18,006 nucleotides of DNA from Brugia malayi (taxonomy: Eukaryota > Nematoda > Chromadorea > Rhabditida > Onchocercidae): contig NW_025062386.1 in assembly GCF_000002995.4 (NCBI RefSeq), forward strand, positions 1 through 18,006, in the 5' to 3' direction. How positions within the stretch are numbered: position 1 is the stretch's first letter; every line of letters begins with the position of its first letter. This document shows, piece by piece, positions 8,601 to 16,685 of this stretch. A program made the translations under genes and the position numbers. The notes beneath the pieces are model-generated. The model saw nothing but the letters and a program-made list of their open reading frames with translations. It was not told the DNA's origin and ran no database searches.

Positions 8601-11060
8601 TGTTATTGGTCCCCGATATAAAACATCATTTAAACTTTTCATTCCTTTACAATGAGCTGATGCATCATAAACTATCCTCAGATTTGTCGTGGTTTTATTT
8701 GGTGTTATTACTTCGTGATGAGGCAGATAATGAATAATACCAACTTCATTCATTTCCGATGACACTTTCTCAATTATATTGGAATTGAGTTGTTCTTCAA
8801 TAGTTTGATTGTATCGACTTAGTAATTGAGGTTTCATTTGAAGCCTCCTAATTAACGACTTTAATCTTCCAAGGCAAAGTCCGAAATTATCGCTTAGTTT
8901 GTTCTTTGAATCTTTCCAAGGCCAACAAACTTGATATCTTCCCTTGTCCCTAGTGATAGTTTGTTTAAATTGCTGCAATGCTTTTTCATCATTGTCAGAG
9001 TTTATTTTGTCTTGTATACCCATTAATTCCAGTTTCCAAAAGTGATCTAAGTCTGGAATATTGACGGCATTGACTTGAGAAATCGGACTTACTGATGTGG
9101 TTTCTGAAATACTGTCGTGTATTTCATTTATATACCCACTTCCAGCTATTATAGGTCCAACCTTTGTATGGATCAATGAAAATCCTGATTTTAAGTTCTC
9201 TGCTTGGTCAAACTGGATAAACTTGAAGAAGTGATCCGCACCTATGAGTATGTCCGGTTGTTTCCATTTGTTTTTGAAATTACTAAACTGATTTCGTTTG
9301 TCTATCATCAACAATTCCTTTTTGTTTAGATTAACTACTTGCAATTCATTCGTCAAGTGGTTAACTGTTATTACATCTAATCGGATTATTTCTTTATTTC
9401 CAATTTTTACTCCGATTTCAGTTTTAGTAGTGATACACGTTTTTGGCGTCTTATCACCAAATGAAGCAATTTTTATTTCCATTTCGTTAGTTTCTTGTAG
9501 ATTCAATCGATAAGCCAAATCCTTTGATATGAACGATAATTGAGAACCAATATCGAATAGAATTAAAGCCTTTTGTTGGATTTTTGGGCGATTTGGATTG
9601 GTTACATTTATTTCCTTACATAACAGTAAGGTTCGCTTTTTCCATTGATTTCCTTTTTCGGTAATGGAGTTAGCGATTGTGACTGAACCCAACCTTTCTT
9701 TGTTGGAATCCACTGCTTGCGTGAGTTCCTTGTAGTTGTTGGGACACAGTGCTGTATTGTGTGGACTTTTACAATGGAAACACAAAGGTTTCCCTTTTTT
9801 ACAATCACTTGTTGCATGTCCTTTTCGTAAACATTTGAAACATGCAGTGATTTCTCTCAAACGTTCCATCCGGAGTTTGAGAGTGGGATAGATGTTACAT
9901 TCATTGTTCCAGTGGTCCTTATTGCAAAATACGCATGGTTTCCTTTCCCCATTTATAGAAATTTTTCCTGGAACCTTTTTTGATTTGATTGTATTATCTC
10001 CCTTTGTTTGGTTGATTGTGGCGAAAGCTGACGTTTCGCCTCTAACATTATTTTTGTTTGTTTTCTTCTCCCTTGTGTCTGCTTGACTTCTAGCAACTTC
10101 TTCATTTCTTAGAACTAGTTTTGTCAGGTACTGCCGGATATCCTTAACTGACCAACTCGTCGAATCCTCTTTCAATTGGTATAATTTATCAATTATCCAC
10201 GCTGGTAGTTTATTTTCAATTGTAATTTCGATGCTTGAATGCTCTAAATTTTCACCTATAGCTTCCAGTTGTCGAAATGTTCTCTCCATGGCTTCTATGG
10301 TTGCTTTCCACTCTCGGTCATTTTTTTTGATGGTATTCAACTCGTTGTAGAGTGATTTCTTTATAAGGAAAGGTTTACCATATTTCTCTTTTAGTAAACC
10401 TATTATAACATCGTAGTTTTCTGGCGCTATATCATAACCTCTTACAGATAACAAAGCATCTCCTTTAAGACATGATATCAGATAGTTTAACTTTTGAATA
10501 TCTGGGATGCTTTGCTCATGGACTGCTGCCTTGAAACTACACCAAAATTGCCTCCACAATTTTGGATCCCCACTAAACGTTATTAGTGGTAATTGAGGAA
10601 GTTTTATTTCTGCTTGATTTGTGTGAATCATACTATTCTTTGGAAATGATTCTTTGACCTCTTCTTGTTTTAAATGTTGTAGTACCGAGCAATATTCATC
10701 AGTATGTATTTTAAGGGTAATAATAGTTTCTCTTGTTCTAGTGATTAAACTTAAAATACCTTGTGGATCGTCAACCATATTGGCGTATTTCGTCTCCTCT
10801 TCCTTTCTCCTCGTTGCTATTGTCAAGCTCTGAATATTATCCAGCCAATTTTGATTAGCTGTTTCGAGTAACCCAGCATAATATTCGAGATGTGCGATCT
10901 TCTCCTTGACGATTCGCAATTTAATTTCGTATTGATGCTGAAGTTCCCCTCGTGATAGTGTTTGAGACGGGGAGGTCAGATCGAGTTCACTTGCTTCTTT
11001 AAGAAGTTCTAGAGTTCTCGACTTCGATAATTCGCTTCCTTTTCTTATACTGTCGGACAT
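5625..11060 (-). CDS. BEL/Pao gag-pol polyprotein, intact
   Basis: One 1811-residue frame encodes all structural and replication functions. An N-terminal helical, probably coiled-coil stretch (40-115) leads into a DUF1759 gag region (about 157-230). Three zinc knuckles follow, at 376-388, 407-420 (canonical CX2CX4HX4C) and 427-439. The DUF1758 aspartic protease has its active Asp at 503, in DIGSQ instead of the usual Asp-Thr/Ser-Gly. Reverse transcriptase shows ADVEKAF (Asp841), PFG..SSPF (885-893) and YVDN (919-922). RNase H has Asp1087, Glu1127, Asp1157 and Asp1201. The integrase has an H2C2 finger (His1382, His1387, Cys1417, Cys1420) and core residues Asp1453, Asp1515 and Glu1558. DUF5641 ends near 1749. 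The first ATG lies next to the primer site, 24 bases from the LTR. The final eight codons and the stop lie inside the 3' LTR. No frameshift separates gag from pol. It would be cleaved by its own protease. Confidence 0.97.
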   Translation of the reverse strand: MSDSIRKGSELSKSRTLELLKEASELDLTSPSQTLSRGELQHQYEIKLRIVKEKIAHLEYYAGLLETANQNWLDNIQSLTIATRRKEEETKYANMVDDPQGILSLITRTRETIITLKIHTDEYCSVLQHLKQEEVKESFPKNSMIHTNQAEIKLPQLPLITFSGDPKLWRQFWCSFKAAVHEQSIPDIQKLNYLISCLKGDALLSVRGYDIAPENYDVIIGLLKEKYGKPFLIKKSLYNELNTIKKNDREWKATIEAMERTFRQLEAIGENLEHSSIEITIENKLPAWIIDKLYQLKEDSTSWSVKDIRQYLTKLVLRNEEVARSQADTREKKTNKNNVRGETSAFATINQTKGDNTIKSKKVPGKISINGERKPCVFCNKDHWNNECNIYPTLKLRMERLREITACFKCLRKGHATSDCKKGKPLCFHCKSPHNTALCPNNYKELTQAVDSNKERLGSVTIANSITEKGNQWKKRTLLLCKEINVTNPNRPKIQQKALILFDIGSQLSFISKDLAYRLNLQETNEMEIKIASFGDKTPKTCITTKTEIGVKIGNKEIIRLDVITVNHLTNELQVVNLNKKELLMIDKRNQFSNFKNKWKQPDILIGADHFFKFIQFDQAENLKSGFSLIHTKVGPIIAGSGYINEIHDSISETTSVSPISQVNAVNIPDLDHFWKLELMGIQDKINSDNDEKALQQFKQTITRDKGRYQVCWPWKDSKNKLSDNFGLCLGRLKSLIRRLQMKPQLLSRYNQTIEEQLNSNIIEKVSSEMNEVGIIHYLPHHEVITPNKTTTNLRIVYDASAHCKGMKSLNDVLYRGPITLPDLVGVLLRFRTMKNVIIADVEKAFLQIELHPTDRNCTRFLWLKDIRSPVNEENVSCYRFQRVPFGIVSSPFLLSATLNYHLETCKSKIALELRKNLYVDNIIIPTKGTNEALSNYKEIKIIFNEASMNVREFLSNDQEVNEKLPVQDRAEVSSIKKILGLNWYHKQDIIQVTLKPWFGKKLTKRIVLQFVASQYDPLGFIVPILIRFKLFLQTLWKKNLSWDQTISEEDETTWKLLTNEWPKKLKDLPRFTTNCSKQVQFHVFTDASTAAYSAALYIRTQEREVFLVFAKSRIAPIKGMSIPRLELLAILIGVRMVQFVLKQKELEDVITILWSDSQCALHWVHNSSRLLPTFIQNRVEEIRKAKIHFRYIPSEQNPADIATKGISPNKLKGYDLWWKGPKWLTENESKWPQWKYNYNEDYQDEEIVAHITEPIIINKHFGILDASRFSKWSRLIRTTGWVLKFIRLTMKREIPWLKMATKEKNILTTQDYELSEIVLFKQAQSEGVTKDEIIKWNLFYDNELWRYKSRVVNSEMKESNLHPIYLPRHNTITELFIQQRHEQLYHAGIAHTLSNLRSTIWIPKGRTEVKRILNKCMKCRRWTTKPFKLPTMADLPASRTTRSRPFARVGLDYLGPVNIRSDNGLTKRWVALFTCFTTRAVHLEVVETLSAESFLHVFRRFTARRGFPELILSDNAGQFQLIFKIIVKQQLNEFLAERKMIWKNIIPKAPWNGGVYERLIGLTKRAMKRAIGRKLLWERELITLVAEVESILNTRPLTYVNFDDCIILRPIDFILPNAHLIMPAKNKNEMDDFIPHKLDSREKLIQYWSNTLKALDAFWEIWKEEYLNTLKERAQREHSSPRDVVKRTPHEGEIVLLNEPEIPRGMWKLARIREIKTGKDGEVRSVSIELPKGKILNRPVNMLYPLEVKGEEIDPQPTMFNKSVQNVNEQEPIALRTRSAIRRSNQPKLSNELKHLAPSVGSVADFNIAI
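5653..5657 (-). other. Candidate polypurine tract, very short
   Basis: On the element strand the bases just before the 3' LTR read CGGTCGGGAG, so only GGGAG is a pure purine run. The plus-strand DNA primer of LTR elements normally comes from a longer polypurine tract at this exact place. Here the tract lies within coding sequence (codons around residue 1802), which limits its composition. The position is right, but the tract is weak, so the call is tentative. Confidence 0.35.
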
Positions 11061-11079
11061 GTCCCGGCTCGTGGCACCA
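11061..11079 (-). other. Primer binding site of element 1
   Basis: On the element strand this reads TGGTGCCACGAGCCGGGAC, starting 5 bases after the 5' LTR. TGG pairs with the CCA end of a tRNA, and the complement GTCCCGG...TGGCACCA fits the T-arm plus acceptor end of a tRNA. It would prime minus-strand DNA synthesis. The tRNA species cannot be named from sequence alone. The start codon follows directly. Element 2 keeps the same arrangement. Confidence 0.8.
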
Positions 11080-11084
11080 AAAAT

Positions 11085-11549
11085 TGTAGTGGAAGCAAAA
11101 AAATGTTTTTGGAAACAAACCTTTATGATTTGGTTAAATTGTTATTCGGGGGAGAAGTTTGATGTCAGGGAGATGTGTTGGATGCCAGCTAAATATTTGG
11201 GCAACAATTGAATAAACTGATTTAATTGACAATAGTATGGTTATAAATCTACATTGATGTTAGACAATGATCGAAACAAAGGAGAGGAGGTGCTTGCATG
11301 GGCACCAGTTGCTAATAAAGAGCTTATTAGATAACCGCATGATTATGATAGCTAACAAAGAACAATGTAGATATCCTCATGATTGTAAGGATTGCTAACA
11401 AAGAACGATGTAAATTGTTTCAATATGTAGAAGCATAAATTTGGAAACAAAGAGTCCGAAGTATAAGCATTATTTGCGGAAATTACGTAGATATCTTTAC
11501 TACAATTTGCAACTCATATTTTTAGATCGCGATATTAAAATCCGCGACA
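11085..11549 (-). repeat. 5' LTR of element 1 (465 bp)
   Basis: Begins TGTAGTGGAAG and ends CCGCGACA on the plus strand, the same limits as the 3' LTR. It lacks a 29-bp segment flanked in the longer LTR by two copies of AAACTGAT, consistent with a slippage or microhomology deletion. Outside that it differs by two substitutions and a single-base indel. It should hold the element's promoter (U3), reading leftwards, but I see no clear TATA box. It directly abuts element 2 integrase sequence at 11550. Confidence 0.95.
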
Positions 11550-12354
11550 AGTCCTATAAGTCTTTCATATACATCACCACCCTATGGTGCTCTTGGTATA
11601 GTATTTTTCCATACCGTACCCTTTGTCGCCAAAAAATTAGCGTTTTCTTCCATAATGGTTTTGAATACCAGTTGAAATTGGCTTACATTATCGCTTAATA
11701 TTAATTTTGGATATCCACGTCGAGCGATAAATCTTCTTAAAACATGTAAAAAATTCTCGGTAGATAAATTCTTCGCCATTTCTAGATGCACCGCTCTGGT
11801 AGTGAAGCACGTAAAAAGTGCTATCCATCTTTTGACTAGACCAGTATTAGATTTGACTGAAAGAGGACCCATATAATCTAGGCCGACTTGTTCGAAGGTT
11901 CTGGATCGTTTTACTCGTGTTTCTGGTAACTTGGTATTGCTGGCAGTTTAAACGGTTTAGCTTTCCAACGAATGCAATAACAGCATAGGTTTATGATTCG
12001 TTTTACAGCAGTTCTTCCTTTCGGTATCCAATATTTTCGACTTAATTCAGATAACGTATGTGCAATACCTGCGTGATATAATTCATTATGCTTGTGTAAA
12101 ATAATAAGATCAGTAATATAATTATGGTTTGGTAAATATATGAGATATTTGCTTTCGTCCGTTAATTCTGAATTTTCCAGTCGGTCCATTAATTTCCATA
12201 AATTATCACTTTCATCTAGGTATAGATTCCATTTTTCCTTTTCGTCCTCCGTTAGCATCTGTGATTGGGCCTGTTTGATCAGCATGGTCTCTGCTATATC
12301 GTAATCAACTTTAGTCATATATTTCTTTTTTACGGATAATGGTTCTAGCCACAC
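11550..12354 (-). pseudogene. Element 2 integrase remnant
   Basis: The 147-codon frame 11911-12354 carries the pre-integrase linker and an H2C2 finger region (HNELYHAG..., then a CCYC-type cysteine pair). A frameshift near 11930 moves the reading to the frame 11582-11872, with the first core Asp in GLDYMGP and the second in LILSDN. The Trp that follows the KAP/RAP motif in element 1 is a TAG stop here (11582-11584). Beyond it the Glu-containing VYERLIGL is still readable up to 11550, where the sequence is cut by element 1. The protein cannot be functional. Confidence 0.92.
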
Positions 12355-13043
12355 TAATTTCTTTTTGCAGGTTTGTTTAATAAATCTAAAAGTCCAAACA
12401 GTTACTCGAATTGGTTTTGTCCAACTGCTGAAGCGACATTCGTCAATAAATTCAATTGTATCCCTTTTAAAGTTTGGGTTATCTTTGTCAAATTCAAAGC
12501 AATAGCTTCTGCAAATTCATCGTTTCCTGAATAGTGAAGTTTACACTTTGGCCATTCAGATTTCTTGAGTTCCAATCATCGAGGTCCTTTCCACCATTGT
12601 TTACAATTTTGGAGTTTAAGTGGTGATACTCCTTTGGTGGCTATATCTGCTGGATTTTGATCACTTGGTATGTATTTTAATTCGAAGTTAGATTTCCGTA
12701 TTTCTTCGATGCGATTTTGTACAAATCTGGGAAGCAGCTTTGTATAGTTCTGGATCCAGTAAAGAACACATTTTGAATCTGTCCACAAAGTAACTTGATT
12801 ATTTTCAAGATTTAATTGTTTCAATACGAATTGAGCTGCTCTTACTCCAATTAGTACAGATAATAATTCAAGTCTAGGAATTGACATACCTTTAATTGGA
12901 GCAATTCGAGATTTAGCATAAATTAAGAATGAATTCGAATATGTGTCTTGATATTTATGATTGAGAATATAAATAACTGCAGAATAGGCAACTTTCGAAG
13001 CGTCAGTAAATATATGGAATTCTGTTAATTGTGAAGTTTCCAT
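12355..13043 (-). pseudogene. Element 2 RNase H and linker remnant
   Basis: The frame 12576-13043 matches the RNase H of element 1 closely. It retains the Asp in FTDAS, the Glu in SIPRLELL, the Asp in WTDSKC and the Asp in NPADIATKG, so the four catalytic positions survive. It ends where a Trp codon of the WWKGP(R/K)W block has become TGA. Bases 12355-12575 correspond to the linker between RNase H and the integrase finger and contain further stops. RNase H would remove the RNA strand after first-strand synthesis. Confidence 0.9.
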
Positions 13044-13883
13044 TACAAATCTTGGCAGCTCTATTATATTTGTTGGCCATTCTTTGATGAGATTTATCCA
13101 CTGTTGTTCGTCTTGTTTGTTTAAAGATTGATCCCATGAAATATTTTCTTTCCATAAGTTGTATGAATAATTTAAGTTTGATCATCATAGGAACGAGAAG
13201 ACCCAATGGATCGTATTGAGAGGCTATGAATTGTAGGATAGTCCTCTTTGTTAAACCATGGTTTCAGTGCCACACGGATAATATCTCGTTCGTGGTTCCA
13301 TTTAAGACCAAGAAAATTTTCCTGGTTTGTTTGGCTTAGGTCGCATTCAGGTATTCTTTCATTAAATTCTTCGTCATTTGAAAGAAATTCTCTTATGTTC
13401 ATCGATGCTTCACCAAAAATTTCTTTCGTTCTTTCATATTTATATAAGGCCTCTTCTGTTCCATTAGCTGATATAATAACGTTGTCCACGTATAAGTTCT
13501 TTCTTATCTCCCATGCCAATTCACTACCATGATTTTCTAGGTGGTAATTTAATGTTGCTGCTAATAAGAAAGGTGAGGATAATACCCCAAAAGGAACTCT
13601 CTTAAATCGGTAACATTTTATATTTTCATTGGTTAGTTCTTTATCAATATCATCTAACCAAAGAAAACGTGTACAATTTCTTTCCTCATTTTGTAGTTCT
13701 AGTTGTGAAAATACCTTTTCGATATCAGCGGTTATTACTATTCTCATCATCCGAAAACGTAATATTATTCCAACTAAATCCGGTAACATTACTGGACCTC
13801 GATATAGTACTTCATTTAAGCTTTTAAAACCTTTGTGATGTGCTGAGGCATCATATACTGTTCTTAATTTAGTTGTTGATTTA
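13003..13883 (-). pseudogene. Element 2 reverse transcriptase core remnant
   Basis: The frame from 13888 down to 13172 matches the RT palm and fingers of element 1: the VYDASAH block, motif A as TADIEKVF (AF changed to VF, L to S next to it), PFGVLSSPF and YVDN. A frameshift near 13200 moves the thumb/connection part to the frame 13003-13206, which then overlaps the RNase H frame near 13043. The open frame formally extends to 13939, but those first codons are solo-LTR sequence and are not part of the RT. The preceding RT portion lies beyond the solo LTR at 14398. Confidence 0.92.
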
Positions 13884-13888
13884 CTAGG
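13884..13888. repeat. Target-site duplication, left copy (CTAGG)
   Basis: CTAGG directly precedes the solo LTR and is repeated directly after it at 14393-14397. With the LTR and one copy removed, the RT reading of element 2 lines up with element 1 without a gap, which confirms the insertion point. Confidence 0.92.
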
Positions 13889-14392
13889 TGTCGAGAACAA
13901 GCTCGAAATTCCACTAGAAATAATCTTTGTACCGAACAATCGAATTTAGCAAAAGGTCAAATTTAAATCAATGTATTTATATTTAAGCAAATCATGTTAA
14001 TCATTTATTGTAAGTTTTATTGTAATTCAAATTCCTTAATGACTCATAGATGGTAATGTGTTAACAAATTCCCATGCTAATCTGTCATATTATCTAATGC
14101 ACATCTGTTCCATCCTTATTTGTTATCTAATTCCGTTTACAAAAACTATCTTTCCCATACCCTTCTTGCTAGCTTCCATTTTATCAATCGCTTTATCTCT
14201 CCACCCTCAAATCATCCTATATAAGGGCAATTACCACTCAACCGGGGCAGTCTTCCCACTCTCCCCATTGCTTAGCTCATCGTCCTCACTAAATTGTCCT
14301 ACTACTGATTGCTTGTTTGGTTTAATTACCCAAGATTGAGCACTCGACTCAATTGTGCAAGTAAACCAACCCAATTCAAACCATTCACAACA
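13889..14392 (+). mobile_element. Solo LTR of a third LTR retrotransposon (504 bp)
   Basis: Starts TGTCGAGAAC and ends ATTCACAACA, giving TGT...ACA ends, and is flanked by a perfect 5-bp duplication. It splits the element 2 RT domain between the HHEVLTP and [11 protein letters not shown] blocks. No coding sequence is inside, so it is an LTR left by LTR-LTR recombination that removed the internal part. A TATA box and a pyrimidine-rich region downstream indicate that it reads on the plus strand, against element 2. It has no visible similarity to the two BEL LTRs, and its superfamily cannot be set without internal sequence. Confidence 0.9.
14218..14225 (+). promoter_or_regulatory. TATA box of the solo LTR promoter
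   Basis: TATATAAG lies 329 bases into the solo LTR and is followed after about 30 bases by a C/T-rich stretch (GTCTTCCCACTCTCCCC), a plausible RNA polymerase II start region. Transcription would run rightwards, antisense to the element 2 remnant. Activity is inferred from motif and position only. Confidence 0.6.
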
Positions 14393-14397
14393 CTAGG
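14393..14397. repeat. Target-site duplication, right copy (CTAGG)
   Basis: The second copy of CTAGG, directly after ACA of the solo LTR. It restores the element 2 codon context (CTCCTAG on the minus strand) seen at the other junction. Confidence 0.92.
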
Positions 14398-14835
14398 AGT
14401 TAATACTTCATGATGTGGTAAGTAATGAATAACGCCTACTTCATCCGTTGGAGGTACTTCTTCAATTATACCCGAATGTAGTTTCTCCATAAGTATTTGA
14501 TGATATGAATGGAGATTTGAATTATGTTGTAGGCGGTTGATCAAATTCTTCAATCGTCCCAAGCATAATCCATAATTATTGCTTAATTTTTGTTTGGAGT
14601 CTTTCCATGGCCAACAAACCTGGTATCTTCCACCCTGCTTGATGATGGTCCGTTTGAAATGCTTTAAAGCTTGATCATCATCATCATCTTGAGGTGATTC
14701 TTGGATACCAATCGTCTCTAATTTCCAAAAATTTTCTAGCTCCGAGTTAATATTGGCGTTTGTAGAATATACTACTTCTTTAGGATATAATTCGTTCTTG
14801 CAAAGTTTCTTAATATCTCCACTTCCAGCAATCAT
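14398..14835 (-). pseudogene. Element 2 protease-RT linker and RT N-terminal part
   Basis: Matches element 1 from IIAGSG through FWKLE, GRYQVCWPWKDS and GLCLGRLK to IHYLPHHEV, which leads into the reverse transcriptase. This is one of the best preserved parts of element 2, with no internal stop over about 145 codons. The open frame continues to 14326, but its last ~20 residues are read from the solo LTR. An Asp-rich run (DDDDD, coded near 14680-14695) is an addition relative to element 1. Confidence 0.9.
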
Positions 14836-14850
14836 AGGACCAACTTTTGA

Positions 14851-15419
14851 TTAAACCAACATATGCCCTGATTTTAATTCTTTGATTTCTCGTAGACTAA
14901 TAAATTTGAAAAAATAGTCAGCTCCAATGAATACGTCAGGTTTTTTCCAATAATTTGTTAAATTTTGAATTTGAAGTTCATTTGATGTCTCCACTACCTG
15001 CAGTTCGTTCGTTAGATAATCAATTATATTTGCTTGTAATGGTATGATTTCGCTTCCTGTAGTTAGCACATTTGGTTGTATGCGAGCAGTGGGACATGAT
15101 TTCGGTTCCTTCATACCAAATGGAGCTTTTCTCATAATTTGAGTTTCTGTTTCGGTTAACTTTAATTGACGTGATAATTTTTTGGAGATGAAGGAGAGTT
15201 GTGATCCAATATCAAATAATGCAAGGGCATTTTATTGTAGTTGAGGTTGTAATGGATTGAAGACTTTTATCACCTTGCATAAGTAAAGTTTCTTTTGTCC
15301 CTTTGGATCGACTTGGATGCTCTTCATTTCTTTGAGACATTGTATTGTTTAAAGAAAGTGGATTCCTTTTATTATATAAAGCACTATTATGTAAGCTTCT
15401 GCAACAAAACATTGTTTTT
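14851..15419 (-). pseudogene. Element 2 aspartic protease remnant
   Basis: The active-site block is readable on the minus strand near 15200-15230 as ALFDIGSQLSF, matching element 1, including the unusual DIG triad. A stop lies just upstream of it (near 15236). Downstream, the frame 14851-15135 keeps the NELQVV and the IGADYFFKF blocks of the protease domain. It is separated from the linker at 14835 by a short stretch with a stop. The upstream part (15212-15412) continues from the last zinc-knuckle region in a different frame and is badly eroded. Confidence 0.85.
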
Positions 15420-16654
15420 TTACATTACAATTCTGTCCTTTGTGACTGTCTCTTTGTCTCTAAGACAAATAAGACATTTCTTTAATACTTTAAGACGATT
15501 AAGTCGAGCATTGAGTGTCGTGTAGTTTACGCAATCCCAATGATCTTGATTGCAGAATCTTTTCGTTGTTGTAGTTTTCGAAGTATTTTGATTATCTTTT
15601 ATTGTCGACAGTGCTGAAGTTCCTCCGGGATTGTATCGTTGTTTTTGTTCCGGTTTGTTAGTTGTAGATTTAATATTGAGTTGAGTGGGTGAATGTTGAC
15701 AGTTTCTAATCTGTTCATTCACATTAACTAAACTTGTTAAAAAGTTTCTTAGTTTGAGAATTGACCAAGGCATGTCCTTCTTCTTATGTTTATATATTTT
15801 ATTCAATATCCATAATGGCAACTTGCTCTCGATCAAAATTTCGATATTTGAGTGTTCGAGGCTTTCTCCTAACTGCGTAGTACTCGTTCTATATTTTCAA
15901 TTGTTCCAATCCATTCTCTTTCATTTCGTTTAATTGATTGGAGTTCGTTGTACAGTAATGTTGTTACTATTGAGTGATCGCCATATTCTCATTGAGCAGT
16001 TTTCTGATGACTTCATAATTCTCTGGAGCTATATCATATCCAGATATTGCTTCTAGAGCCTTTCCTTTAAGACATGAGTACAAGTAATTCAATTTTTGTA
16101 TTTCTGGAATCGCTTGTGTGTGGACTGCTGCCGTTAAAACTGCTCCAAAATTGTCGCCATTGTCTAGGGTCTCCATCGAAAGTAGTAGGGAGCGATAAAT
16201 GAGGAAGATTTACATTAATATTTGGAAGAAGGAAGTAAATTTTACCTCTTCTTTTGTTTGTTTGTTCGTCAACGAGTTGCTTTAATTTTTGGTTCCTGGT
16301 GCATTGTTAGTGTTATTTCCGCTTCCTTTCCTTCGTGTAATAATTGAAATATTCCTTGATCACCTTCTGTTACTGCTTTGTATTTTTCTTCCTCTTCTTC
16401 TCTTCTTTTAATCGTGACGATTTGTTGAGTATATGTGAACCATTTATCGTTGATAGATTCAAGTAGTTACGCATAATTGGATTGTTCGAAGTTTATCTTC
16501 TAACACTCTTTTTCTTATTACATAAAATCTTTTTTTTCTTCTATTGTCATACCTTGGTTCTGGAGATTTGATCTCCAGTTTGATTTACTTCTTTAATAAG
16601 ATTGACTAATCTTTCCTTTGCCGGTTGAAAGCCTTGAATAATGTGGCTTGACAT
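15420..16654 (-). pseudogene. Element 2 gag remnant
   Basis: The ATG at 16652-16654 sits in the same place relative to the primer site as in element 1. About 34 codons follow before a stop. The helical region (an NYA-stop-LLES block, then KRREEEEEKY) is readable with a Gly-to-stop change. The DUF1759 region is open at 15967-16176 (IPEIQKLNYLYSCLKG, YDIAPENYEVI), and after another frameshift 15420-15836 covers LPLWILNKIYK to the zinc knuckles. The first knuckle has lost a Cys and the second its His and last Cys. The gag protein would have packaged the RNA; this copy cannot. Confidence 0.88.
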
Positions 16655-16673
16655 GTTTCCGGCTCGTGGCACA
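16655..16673 (-). other. Decayed primer binding site of element 2
   Basis: GTTTCCGGCTCGTGGCACA on the plus strand corresponds to GTCCCGGCTCGTGGCACCA of element 1. It keeps most of the tRNA-complementary core but has lost one C of CCA and changed bases in the T-arm part. The start codon is again directly adjacent, so the ATG-PBS arrangement is shared by both elements. Twelve mostly A/T bases separate it from the LTR, against five in element 1. Confidence 0.75.
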
Positions 16674-16685
16674 ATAAATTTTTTT

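Larger units (their letters stand above)
5158..11549 (-). mobile_element. Complete BEL/Pao LTR retrotransposon (element 1)
   Basis: A 6392-bp element with TGT...ACA LTRs, a primer binding site and a single intact gag-pol frame, all on the minus strand. Nothing in it is visibly broken, and its LTRs are nearly identical, so it is young and may be competent. BEL/Pao elements transpose through an RNA intermediate that is reverse-transcribed in cytoplasmic particles and integrated by the element's own integrase, normally leaving a 4-6 bp target duplication. None is seen here: the left flank ends CGACC, the right flank begins AGTCC. The left flank is 322-bp satellite, while the right flank is the integrase region of element 2. 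No envelope-like gene is present. Confidence 0.95.

Noticed and set aside
5625..11060. Envelope-carrying endogenous retrovirus
   Set aside because: No third reading frame, signal peptide or membrane protein follows the integrase; DUF5641 and the LTR come directly after it.
5153..11554. CGACC / AGTCC as an imperfect target-site duplication of element 1
   Set aside because: Only three of five bases agree, and the surrounding flanks are of unrelated origin, so it is not a duplication.
11441..11698. Plus-strand 85-codon frame across the element 1/element 2 junction
   Set aside because: It runs from LTR into antisense integrase sequence, so it is a chance junction frame.
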